Source of the DNA: Comamonadaceae bacterium
GTDB lineage: Bacteria > Pseudomonadota > Gammaproteobacteria > Burkholderiales > Burkholderiaceae_C
Assembly: GCA_027490555.1 (NCBI GenBank)
Contig: JAIXXW010000300.1
Location: 1-41,464, forward strand
Direction of reading: 5' to 3'
DNA: 41,464 nt
In this document: positions 9,501 to 21,500 of the stretch, in pieces
How positions within the stretch are numbered: position 1 is the stretch's first letter
How the letters are laid out: each line of letters begins with the position of its first letter
The notes under the pieces: generated by a model
Told to the model about the DNA's origin: nothing
Database searches by the model: none
Seen by the model: the letters and a program-made list of their open reading frames with translations, nothing else
Position numbers and translations under genes: made by a program

Positions 9501-12500
9501 ACGCAAAGCGCCCAAACCCGTGGTGCCGAAATCTTCCTGCAGGATGCACGCGTTTCGGGTCAGTGGCAAACGAAGATGTACGACCTGACCCCCGACGACA
9601 GCACCGATGCCAACCTGAAGTACGAAGGCGAAGCTTCGCTGGGGATGTTGGCGCTGGATTTCGGCAGCATCCTTGTTGATTCGGCAGGTGCATTCAGTTT
9701 TGAGTTGCGCAACCCTGATGAAGTGCCGACCAGTGACCGCATGGTGCTCAACACCCTGTTTGACAAGGTGGATCTGCAAAGTGCCCAAATCGGTATGGGC
9801 TCGGCAGTCACTGTCAAGAACAAAGACGTGACGCTGGTCCTGCCCATCGTCGAGCAGGGACGCTTGAACACCGATGTGGCCCTCAAGATCGAAATGGGGG
9901 CGGGCACCGATGCACCGCTGACGCTGGATGTGGCGGTGCGCAAAGCCAGCACGGTCACCAACAATGGACGCGAAGATCTGGCGGCCGACGTGAATGCGGC
10001 CATCGTGGCGGCCTTGCGGGCCGCGCTGGATGAGCGTGCAGATGACAGCGCCTATGACATTTACGATGTCTGGCTGAACGATGGTGGCATGCCCCTGTTC
10101 GTGACATCCGAGAGCATCGCCAAGCCCTCGATGGATCTGGACCTGACCAACCCGGCACTGGACGATGCCAGCCGACCGATTGATGTGCTGGTGCTCAAGA
10201 AAGTGTCGGTGGGCTCGCAGGCGGTGAGCTGGAAGGTGACGCCATCCCGGCTGAGCAGCGAAATCATGACCGAGATCGAGTTCACCGGTGCCGATGGTGA
10301 AGGTGATCCGACCGCGGAGCTGACATTGGGCAGACTCAAGGCAAACGGCTGGTGGCTGTTTGAGGGCGGCCAGGAAAACGGCGAACCCTCCGAGGCCTAC
10401 GCCTTGAGGGATGCCAACACGGTGGTCAAGCTGCAGGTGGACAACATGGCTGCAGTTCTGGCGGGGGATCGTCCCATGGCCCTGCAATCGGTGATTCCAC
10501 CCAACGGACTGGGCATCTACACCCCGCTCAAGGATGTCAGCTGGAGCCGTGTGGCCGATCAGCTGGGCGCACTGGGCGACCTGTTCTCCGATTTGGGTGG
10601 CATGGGCGCCAACGGTGTTTTGGCGCAGGCCCTGCCCATGGTGAACGCCAACCTGAGTGAAATCTTCAACTTTGCCGACGCCTTTGCCGGTGTGCAGGAC
10701 CGACTGGCAGCCTACAAGGGCTTGCAGCTGCAGGACATCAAGGCCATGCTGATGGACGTTTTTGGCGTCACCGCCGAGGACATCCTGCTCAACATGGAAA
10801 CCGACAGCGAAGGTGTGACCACGGCCCTGCGCATTCAGTTGCCTTTTGCGGTTCAGGTGGACGTGACCGACCGTTTCCAGTGGCTCCTGGACCCCAAACT
10901 GCGCGCCCTGGTGGCCAACTTGCAGTTTGATGCCGATGGCGAGGAAGACACGCCAGAGACAGTGACCGGTGCGGCTTTCCTGGCCAATCTGTTGGGTGCC
11001 ATGACCGGCATGGGTGATGACAAGGGCAAGGCCCCCACGCGTTTGGTTGGCACGGCCCTGTTCCAGCTTGATTTCGGCATCGACCTCAGTGGCACCTGGA
11101 GAGACGGCACTGGAACACCCATAGCCTATGAGGATGTGGCAACCTCGACCAATACCCCGGTGGTGTTTGAAGGCAGCGAGCGCTTTGGCCAGGTCTTTCT
11201 GGTGGATCGTGAAGAAACATCCATAGGTCGGGAGGGAACCTTCCTGACGCTGGGGCTGAACAGCAACACATCGGGCATGACCTTTGACAGCAATATGGGG
11301 CTGTTCACTGCCCGGGTCAACAAGGGCAGTCTGGCGCTGGATGTCGATGCGGTTGTACGCATCGATTCGCAGGAGCTGCAAGACCCCAGCGACGAAAACA
11401 GTGCGGAAGTCACACGCACCTGGCTGTCGGATTACAACGACCTGGTCAATGAAGCCACTGCTTCCAGCAATGCCCGCACACGGGCGGTGCAAGAAGTGGC
11501 CACGCTGGTCAACACGGCAACCACCGATGCGGTGACAACGACGGTGATGCTGCCCATGGCCGTTGCCAACGGCGTGACCGAACTTCACCTGGTGGATGCC
11601 GATGGCGTGTCGCAGGGCACCCTGCTGCTGCAAGCCCACGACGGATTGCAGGATCTGCTCGGCCAATTGGCACCGGAAGTCCAGGAACAGCTCAGCCTCT
11701 CGCAAGCCGATGTGCTGAATCTGCGCTTGAACACCAAAGTGACCTCGCTGGCGGTGCTCAATGCCGCTGAGGACGGTCCGCAAGCCTGGCTGGACGAGCT
11801 GGGTCAACTGCAGGTCGAACGAGGCGCCAGTTTTCAGCTGACCTACAACTTCCGCACCAACGCCGGTTTGTTGCAGATGGCAACCGAAACCATCGATTGG
11901 TCCGAAGGCAGCAGTCTCGAAGACCTGTCATTCGCCTTGTTCCAGGCGATCAATTCGGCCCAGACGCAAGACGCCAATGTCTACAGCGGACCCGTGTTGA
12001 TGGTCAGCCTTCTGGGGCAAAACGCCCTGGTGCTGCGCATGCCCATCGATTGGACGGTGCAGACCCAGGATGTGCAGACTTTGCTGGTGGACCTCAGCCG
12101 AGACGGCCGTTTTGGCCTGACGGTGGACACCCCCAGCACCACAGCCACCGATGTGGTGCTCGAGAGTGTGGCGGACGCCAGCAGTGACGCCGTATTGGAA
12201 GATTTGCAAGCCGCTCTCGATGAGGCCGGTGTGAGCGAACTTCTGAGCCTGCAGCAGGTTCAGCTGTTTGCCCTGAAGATGCCCAACAACGTCACCATGA
12301 CCGGTGTCCAGGTGCAGTCGCTTGAAGACAGCGCATCCCTGAACCGGGCCTGGTTCGATGCCAATGGTGGCCTGAACGTCACAGGCGGATCGGACTATCG
12401 CTTGTCTTTCCAGCTGTCCACGCGCAATGACAGCAATGTGGTGGTGGTGAGCGATTTCACGACCGACTGGATCGCTGCGGATGCGAGTGCCTCGGACATC

Positions 12501-15500
12501 ACAGCGGCCTTGGCGGCTGCCTTGGACGACAGTGGCGACAGCTACTTAGCCACCGGCAACCGTGCCTTGACCGTGACTGCCGCCAGCGAGGCGGTGTACC
12601 TGCTGCGTGCGGCATCCGATGTGACAGTCAGCGCCATCAAAGGCCGCGATCTGGCCCAGGATGAAGTCGATGCCTACCGTGCAGACCGCCTGGCGGTCAC
12701 CCTGGACGGTTCCCTGCGGGTCGCATTGCCCATGTCTGTGATGTTCTCTTCGGGGCTGGCCAAGCTGGCCGAGCAGGCCCCCGAAGAAATGGGCTTGGGC
12801 AATTTCGTCAACCCGATGCCGATTGGCACCCTCGAGGCCGAATTCAAAGACCTGGGCAGCTGGATGGCTTACAAGGGTGGTGCGGCCTTCACCGGTACGA
12901 CCGAAGTGGGCAGCGACCCCAATGACACGATCCTGTCGGTTTACCTGGCCGAAGCTATTCCGCCGGATCCGAATGCCAGCGGCAATGGTGCGGGCGACCC
13001 GCCCGTGCCAGAGGGCACACCGGTGGACCAGGATTACGAAGACCAGTTGCGCCAGGTACAGCCTGACCCCTACCGAATCCTCAACAGCAATGGCGGAGGC
13101 CTGGTTGACGGAGGCGGTGGCAATGGCGGCAACAACGGCGGCGGAACGGACAACAACACGCCTGATCCGGATGTCTTTGACATCAGCCTGACCCTGCCGA
13201 ACTTCAAGCATTGGCAAGATGTGGCGGCCCAGTTGATCGCCTTGTCAGGCGCAGATGGTTGCGACCCCGACGAGCCCGAAAACCCTGGCCTGTTGATGCT
13301 GTTGCGTGACCCCGCTCAGGTGGTGGACACGATTGACCAGATCCTGGAGCAGATCCAGGTGCAGCTGAATAACCTGTTTGGCGACATTTCCCTGCCATTC
13401 ATCCAAACCCAACTGGCTGGGGCGATCGGCTTCATTGACGAGCTGCGCGTGGACCTGTTGGGCGCTCTGCGTGAGGCCATCGAGTCCACTTACAAGATCT
13501 ACGGTGGCGTGGACAATGCCTTGCGCATGTTCATGTTCGATGTGCTCACCACCGACATGAACGGCGACTGGGTCATCGATTCCACCGATACGGAAGACCC
13601 AGGCTACAACCTGTTCCTGAATTTCCTGCGTGACTTCAACGGCGACGGCATGGTGTCGGCCGACGACATCGTCATCGAGTACCTCTTGACCGCCGATTCC
13701 GAGGAAGATGAGGGGGAGGAGGAAGAAGAGGGTGAGGGCGAAGACACCGGCGGCGAAGACACGGGTGGCGAGGACACCGGCGGCGAAGACACGGGTGGCG
13801 AGGACACCGGCGGCGAAGACACCGGCGGCGAAGACACCGGCGGCGAAGACACCGGCGGCGAAGACACGGGTGGCGAAGACACGGGTGGCGAGGACACCGG
13901 TGGTGAAGACACGGGTGGTGAAGACACGGGTGGTGAAGACACGGGTGGTGAAGAGGAAGAGGAAGAAGAGGAAGAAGAAGAGTACGCCGTTGACATGGCG
14001 GATCTGAGCTGGAGCGCAGGTCGGCGCGCGGCCTGGGTGACTTCGGGCATGAACGAAGCCCTGCTGAGCATGGTCGAGACCGATGGCTCAGACTACGGCG
14101 ATGATTTTGAAGGCTTCATTGCCCAGGACGACGCCGAGGCGGAAGAACCGACACCGATCGAGGATGCCCAGGCCATCTTCAGTGTGCTGCAGGCACAGGA
14201 CTATGGTGACTACAAGCTGCTGTTGAAGGTCCCCTCGCTGGATGCCTATGGTCAGTTGGTGCTCGATGAGCACGGTGAGCCTGCCCTGACCGATGTGATG
14301 ACCCAGGAATTGGCCTTTGATGCCGATGCACAAACCATCCAGCAGGCCTTGATCCTGGCCCTGTCTGTGGCCTTGCCGGGCATCCAGGTGACTCAGGACG
14401 ATGTGGAAGTCATAGAGCTGGTGAATCCAGATGCCGATCCGGACAGCGAAGACGTGCCCGCGCGCATGTTTGCCATTCGTCTGGCAGAAGCGCTCAATGA
14501 GAAATTTGCCGACTACCACGCCCAGATGTTCGTGCCGGTCGAGGAGGGCGCTGTCTACGAACCGCTGGGTGACGAGCAGATCCTGACCGCCATGCTGGGC
14601 ATCGACTATGGCGACTCTTGTTACACCAACAGTGCCGGCAAGGTTGTGCTCGATGCATCGTTTGACGACAGCATCGAAGAAATGGCGGGCGTGTGGACCG
14701 GTTCAACCGGCCAAACCGACGATGAAAAAGAAGCGGCTGTCCGGCAGTCGGTGCGCGAGACAGTGCTGGAAGAGGCCAAGGCCATCCAGTTCCGTATGAA
14801 TTTGGGTCAAACCTACGAGTGGGCGCAAAACCTGTCCTTCGATCTGGGTCTGGATGCGATTCCCTTGGAGCTGTCCTTGTCAGGCGAACTGGTGCTTGAA
14901 GTCAAGTGGGACGTGTTTCTGGGCTTTGGTCTGGACCTGGACGAAGGGTTTTACCTGGTCACCCGGTCCATGGACCGGGCGGGCATTGGCGCGGTCACCA
15001 ACATCAATGCGCCCGATGGTTATTCCGAGAATGAGGAAGACGAGCACATCGCCAATCTCTGGCAAATCGAGGAAGAGGAAGAAGAGGATGAGGCCATCAG
15101 CCTCAACGACTTCAACATGGACAGTTTCCTGGGCCTGTTTGAGACGCCCGAAGAAGACCCTGAACTGCCCGAAACCGAGGAAATCATCATCTCGGCCAAC
15201 GTTTTCCTGAGGGGTCTCGATAGCGATGGCGATGGCGAGGAAGACACGCCAGCATCGCTCAGCGGACGTTTGTTGTTCCTGGGCGGTCAGCTGACCGACC
15301 TGTGGACCGACACCATCAAGAACACCGAAGCCGAGGACGTCGAGGTCAGTGAAGATATGGCGTGGGGTGAAGAAGGCAAGGGCAGCCGCACCCAGCTGTA
15401 CGCATTCTTCAAGATCGACATCACCGACGGTACTGGCGGTGATGACGAAGAGGAAGCTGCCGCAGATGAAGAGGAAGATACGGGCGGTGATGCCGGTGGA

Positions 15501-18500
15501 GACGAAGCTGCCGGTGGAGAGGAAGCCGCTGGTGGAGATGAAGCTGCCGGTGGAGATGAAGCCGCCGGTGGAGATGAAGCTGCCGGTGGAGATGAAGCTG
15601 CCGGTGGTGACGAAGCCGACGGAGGAGACGCAGGGGGCGATGACGCTTCAGCCGATGAAGAAGCCCCCGAGTTCGCTGACGATGGTCGCCTGACTTTCGC
15701 CAAATTCATGGAGGCCGATCTGAGCGATCTCTTCGAGATCAGTTGGAAGGCCTTGGCGCAGGTCAATCTGAACGCCAAGCTGGGTCTGTCGGTGGGCGCA
15801 CCGCTGGACTTCTTGCCGACTGTACAGACCGAATTCCATTTGTACTGGGGCATGGGCAGCGAAGAGGCCGAAGAGGATGAAAAAGAAGATCCAAAGAGCC
15901 AGATGGCCAAGTTGGCCGAAGGCTTGGGCTTTGAGTTGCCCGAGGGCGAAGAAGAGCCCGAATACTTTGATCTCTTCACAGACTCACCCACCATCTGGTT
16001 CAGCGATGTGCGCCTGGATCTGGGCACATTCTTCACCGAATTCATGATGCCGGTGGCCGATCGCGTGTTCCAGGTGATTGGACCGCTGATCCCCGTCATC
16101 AAGGCCTTGACCACACCGATCCCAGGTTTGTCCCAGTTGATGGGCAAGGACTACACCGCCGTGGATTTGGCGGTGGACATGGCCAAGTTGTTTGGCGGTG
16201 AGACCAAGGTTGAATTCATTGTGGCCGTGGTCAAGATGGTCCGCACCCTGATCGACATGTACGAGGATGTTTCGGCCAACGGTGGCAACTTTGCCATCCC
16301 GATCGCCGAAGTGCTCGTGTTGAGTTCTGCGGAAGATGATGAAGAGGGCGGTGGTGACGGCGACGACGAAGGCGACGGCGACGACAAACCCGATGTCGAA
16401 GAAAAAGGTGACAAAGAAGAAGCCTTGTCTGATGAAGAGAAGGATCTGCCCGAGGAGGGATCGGCCAAGGAAACGACAGATGACCTGGAGGACAACGCAG
16501 ACTCTCCAGGCAGCGCGCTGGCCTTCCCTTTCCTCGAGGATCTGTTTGGCACCACCATCGACCTGCTCCTGGGCAATCCGGTGGATCTGGTCACCTTTAC
16601 GCCACCCGATCTCGTTGTGGAAGTCAAGTTCCGTTTCGGGGCCAAGATTTTCTACATCTTCGAAGTGGGTATCGGGGGCAGTTTGAAGTTTGGCGCACGT
16701 CTGACTTTTGGCTATGACACTTTCGGCATCATGAAGTTCCTCGAGACCAAGCAGGTGCTCGACATCTTTGATGGCTTCTATGTCAGCGACAACGTCGTCA
16801 ACGGCGTGGACTTGCCTGAAATCTTCCTGGAGACCAAGCTGGGCGTGTACGTGGGTCTGGACCTGGGTGTCGTCAAGATTGGCATCATGGGCGGCATCAA
16901 GCTGACCGGTGGTATCAACCTGTGCGATCCGGACAAAGACGGCAAGATCCGCCCAAGTGAATTCATCCAGATGATCCAGGAGGATCCTGCAGCACTGGTG
17001 TCGGTCGAGGTCACCTTGGGTGCCTTCATCTTGTTCTACATCGAGGTGTTGTTCCTCAAGTTTGAGTTCACCATCGTCGATGTGGTGTTGTTCAAGTGGG
17101 AGTACAACCCCTGCGATCGCCAGCCAATCTTGGCGGTGATGGATGGCACCGATCTGGTGTTCAACACGGGCAGCGGCATTGGAGCCATCGATGGCAACGA
17201 GGGCATTCGCCAGACCGCCGAGGACCGCCGTTACCGTAACACGGATGATGGCGATGAGCAGTACACACTCACAGGCAACGATGGCGATATACGCATCGAT
17301 GCGGTGCTGCCCAATGGCCAGGCTTACAACCAGAGCTTCAGTGGTGTGCAACGCGTGCGCGGCTACGCAGGTGCTGGCAACGACGTTTTTGACGCCTCGG
17401 CCATCAACATCCCCGTCTATTTTGTGGGCGGCAGCGGTGACGATGAACTGATTGGCGGTTCGGGCGAGGACACCCTGGTCGGTGGCACCGACAGCAGCCT
17501 TTTGCAAGGCAATGAGGGCGATGACCTGCTGGTTGCGCGTGGTGGTGAGACCACCATGAAGGGCCAGGAGGGTGATGACACTTACCGCATGTTGCCTGGA
17601 TGGGGCGAGGCCACCATTCCGACCGACAGCAATGGCCGTAATGTGATCGACTTCACGGCCCAGCAGCTGGGCGTGACCATCGATGATGCTGAACACAACG
17701 CTTTCCAGGGTGACAACACCGTCAGCTGGACGGCAGCAACCACGGTCGATCAGATCTGGGGTGGCCAGGGCGATGACCGTCTGGACTTTTCCGGCAATGA
17801 AGCCAACTTGCTGGTCACAGTGACCGGCATGTCCCGCAATGCCCTGAACGTGAACAGCTACAGCCAGACACTGATGGACCGCGATGCTGGCTGGACTGTC
17901 GATGAAAAAACCAATGCGGGCTGGGTGACCAACGCCGCAACCGGCATGCAACAGTCGGGCTTAGCGGCAGGCAGTGAGCAGCGTGGTGTTGACGATGACG
18001 AAGGTTTTGGCTTCAAGTTTGTCGGGATCGAGAACATCATTGGCGGCCAGGGCAGTGACGCTTTCCGTATCCGCGATGGCGCCTCGGTCACCGGCAGTCT
18101 GCATGGCGACACGGCCACAGGTCTGTACCATGACAGTGGAACAGGCAACGAAAACGCCAATGCGCGCAACACCATCGATTTCTCGGAGTACACCGAGGGC
18201 GTGCGTGTGGACCAGGAAAACTACAGCGCCTTTGGCGTGGCCGGTGCCAGCCGCATCGTGGTGCGTGGCATGCACAACATGTTTGGTGGTCAGGTGTCCG
18301 ATTACCTTGCGGGTGATGGTCGCAACAACCTGATTGTGGGCAACGACGGTGCCGACACGCTAGAAGGTCGTTCGGCACATGATCTGCTGGTGGCCGACAA
18401 CTTCCTGACCTGGATGAACGTGCTGCCGCGCCCCATGAATGGTACGGTGGTGTCCAGCTATATCGCGCTGGAGGATGTGGGGCAGCGTGCCGATTTTGGT

Positions 18501-21500
18501 GGTGATGGCCGCCGCTGGGTGTGGCTGGGTCAGTCCGTGGAAAACCGGTCGCTGACCACAGCGGGTCAGACACTGCGTGGTGGTACCGGTAACGACATGC
18601 AGATGGGCGCCCTCGGCAGTGATTTGTTCAATGACGGCGGCACGGGCGAAGGCAACGATACCATCGTTGGCGATCTGGGACGCATGCGGGTGGACTTCAT
18701 CTACCGCACTCCCCTGTACGTCGAGTCCTTTGGCCGCCGCGGTGGTGGTAACGACACCATCAACTTGGGCACTGGCAGCAATATCGTGATCGCCGGGGCT
18801 GGTGACGATACGGTCAGTGGCAATGACAAGGCCGACAGCGTTAACATCGTCATGGGCGACAACGGCGCCATCAAGTTCCAGTCGGTTTACGCCAATGTGG
18901 GCGGCACAAGCAACAATTGGATCTTGCGTGCCAATTTGCAGGACCCGGATGCGCCCGGCTACAGCAACCACATGATCGAGTACATCCGCGCCGAGCAGGA
19001 CGAAGCGCCGGAAGACGGTCGCATCGACGATGTGCAAGTGGGTCAGGCTGGCAGGGACGTGATCAACCTGAGCAGTGGCTCGGGCGTGGTCTTTGGCGGA
19101 TGGGGCGCAGACACCATCACCTTTGGTGCCAAAGCTTCTGTCGAGTCCAACACCCGCTACATCGCCGGTGACCATGCCGAAGTGATAGGTGACGCCAACG
19201 GTGGCATCGTGGCCTTCCGCACGCTGGACACGGCGCGCGCCAATGGTGGTGACGATTTCATCCAGGTGGGTGACCAGAATGACAGCCTGGGCCGAGACCT
19301 GGGCCGCAACTACGTCATGGGTGGCATGGCCTCTGACACCGTGTTGATCTCGGCTGGTCTGGACGACGCGGGCGTGCTGCGCTTTGGCGCAGCCAGCAGT
19401 GAAGATGTGGTGGTGGGTGACAACGGTGAAATGCTGCGCACCGAGAGCATGGTGTCTGCACAGTTGATTCCCAACCTGATGCTGCGCTTGCAGACCATCC
19501 AAAACGACAAGGGCGATGGCGACCAGATTGCGCTGGGTCATGGCACCAAAGTGGTACTGGGCGGTGTGGACGGTGACACCATCGAGGCGCTCAATGGCGA
19601 TCACCTTGTGTTGGGCGACAACGGTCGACTGGACTATGACAGCGTGGCCGACAATGGTGTTTTGCGCACTGTGACCACGACCGACATCGTGATCGGTGGC
19701 GATGACCTGATCACCCTGGGTGAAGGGTATACCCTGGTGGCTGGCGGCAAGGGCAACGACACCATTGATGTCGCAGCCACCCGTGCTGGCGATGCCACAG
19801 GTTTGGCAGTACGCGACGAGCAAGGGCGTCTGCGCTATGTGGCGGGCGTCTTGGGCGTTGCAGCTGTGCGCGAAGTGCAGCGCGATCCCGCCATTGCACT
19901 TGACAACAGTGGACGTACCGGACGTTTCATCTCGGGTGACAACACCTTGATGTCCTTCGATGACCAGGGTGGCTTGATTGCCATGCTGACCACCGACCCG
20001 ATTGCGGCCACGGGTGGCTCCGACAGCATCCGCATTGGCATGGCCAACACGGCGGCTTTCGACCTGGGCTTGCAAGCGGTGGTGGGCGGCATGGGCAATG
20101 ACCGCATCGAAATCAGCCGGGATGGTGTCTCCAGCGATGTGATTTTGGGTGACAACGGCGACTACCGCCGCGGCACACGCACCTACGGTCTGACCCATGT
20201 GGTCAGCACACGCACCGAGGCTGGAGGCTCAGACAGCATCAGCACAGGTGCAGGTGACAAGATCATCCTGGGTGGCTTCGGTACGGATGTGATCTCGGCA
20301 GCTACGCTTGACAATGTCAACTTGTCCAGCGGCAATGGTGAGACAACAGCCACCCGGATTGATAACCGCAGCATCGTGATGGGCGACTCGGGTCAGGTTC
20401 TGTTCGACCTGTCGGGCTCAGGAGCCTTGTCAGAAATCACTTCGATCGCCTTGGCCATGGGCGGCAACGACCTTGTGTCGCTGGGTGATGGAGACATCAC
20501 CTTTGTGGGTGGAATCGGCAACGACCATTTGGTCGTGACACCCAGCAACTTGGACGCCAGCGCCATCCGCGTGGCTTTGGGTGACAACGCCACATTGCGC
20601 TTTGCGGGCATCACGGACAAGTCGGCCCAGGCGGAAAACTTGATCACTGCCCAAACCCTGGATCAGACGATCGCAACCGGTGGTTCAGATGTCATGACCG
20701 TGGGTCGTGCAGGTGCCACCATGGGCCAAGCCATCTTGATGGGTGGCATGGGTGCTGACAGACTCACGGTGTTGGGCAGCACGGCTGACAGTGTGATGGT
20801 CGGCGACAACGGTCTGGTCAATGTGGTTCAAGTGGCGAGCACACGCAGCATCACAGGCCAGCAGTCCATGTCCTGGATCAACCATCAGTCTTCGAACGGT
20901 GTGTCGATGCTCACCAGCGTCGAATCTCTCTTGCCTGAGCAAGGCACCGGGGACAGTCTGGCGACTGTGAACGGCAAGGCCATCATGGTGGGTGGCGCAG
21001 GTGCCGATCAAATCAGCGCTGGACGGGGTCAGGGCGTTGTCTTTGGTGACGGTGCACGCATCAGCTATGCCGACGGCGCTTTGCGCGAAGCGATCAGCTT
21101 TGGGCTGGCCAGTGGTTTGGGCGACCAGATTGAATTGGGCGCTGGCAGTGGTGCTGATGGTCACAAAGTGGTGGTGGGGGGTGCAGGTGCGGACACGGTC
21201 ACCGTGTCCTCCACACAAGGCACCAACGCATTGCCTTCCTTGCGCACCGAGCGTGTGGTCGCCGGAGACAATGCGACCTTGGGCTTTGACGATCAAGGAC
21301 GCTTGGTGAACATGGATACGCCAGATGCCGACATCGCCACATCGGGTGATGACGCGCTGACCGTCCTGATTTCAGGGGTCAATGTGGATCTGAATGCCGA
21401 TGCGGTGTTCATGGCGGGTGGTCTGGGCAATGACCGCGTGGTGGTCAATGCCAGTGGCAAGACAGTAACGGTGGCCAGCGGTGACAATTTGCAAGTGAGC

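Noticed and set aside
13740..13949. Possible CRISPR array or non-coding satellite
   Set aside because: The units are contiguous 15-base codon repeats without spacers, in frame with the giant gene, and vary only at synonymous positions.
3906..20198. Very long minus-strand open frames opposite the giant gene (for example 3906-6479, 9321-11807, 15984-17951, 18360-20198)
   Set aside because: They are mirror images of a codon-biased, stop-poor coding strand. Their translations are His/Gln/Arg-rich with no recognisable domain, and they have no gene-like starts or ribosome sites.
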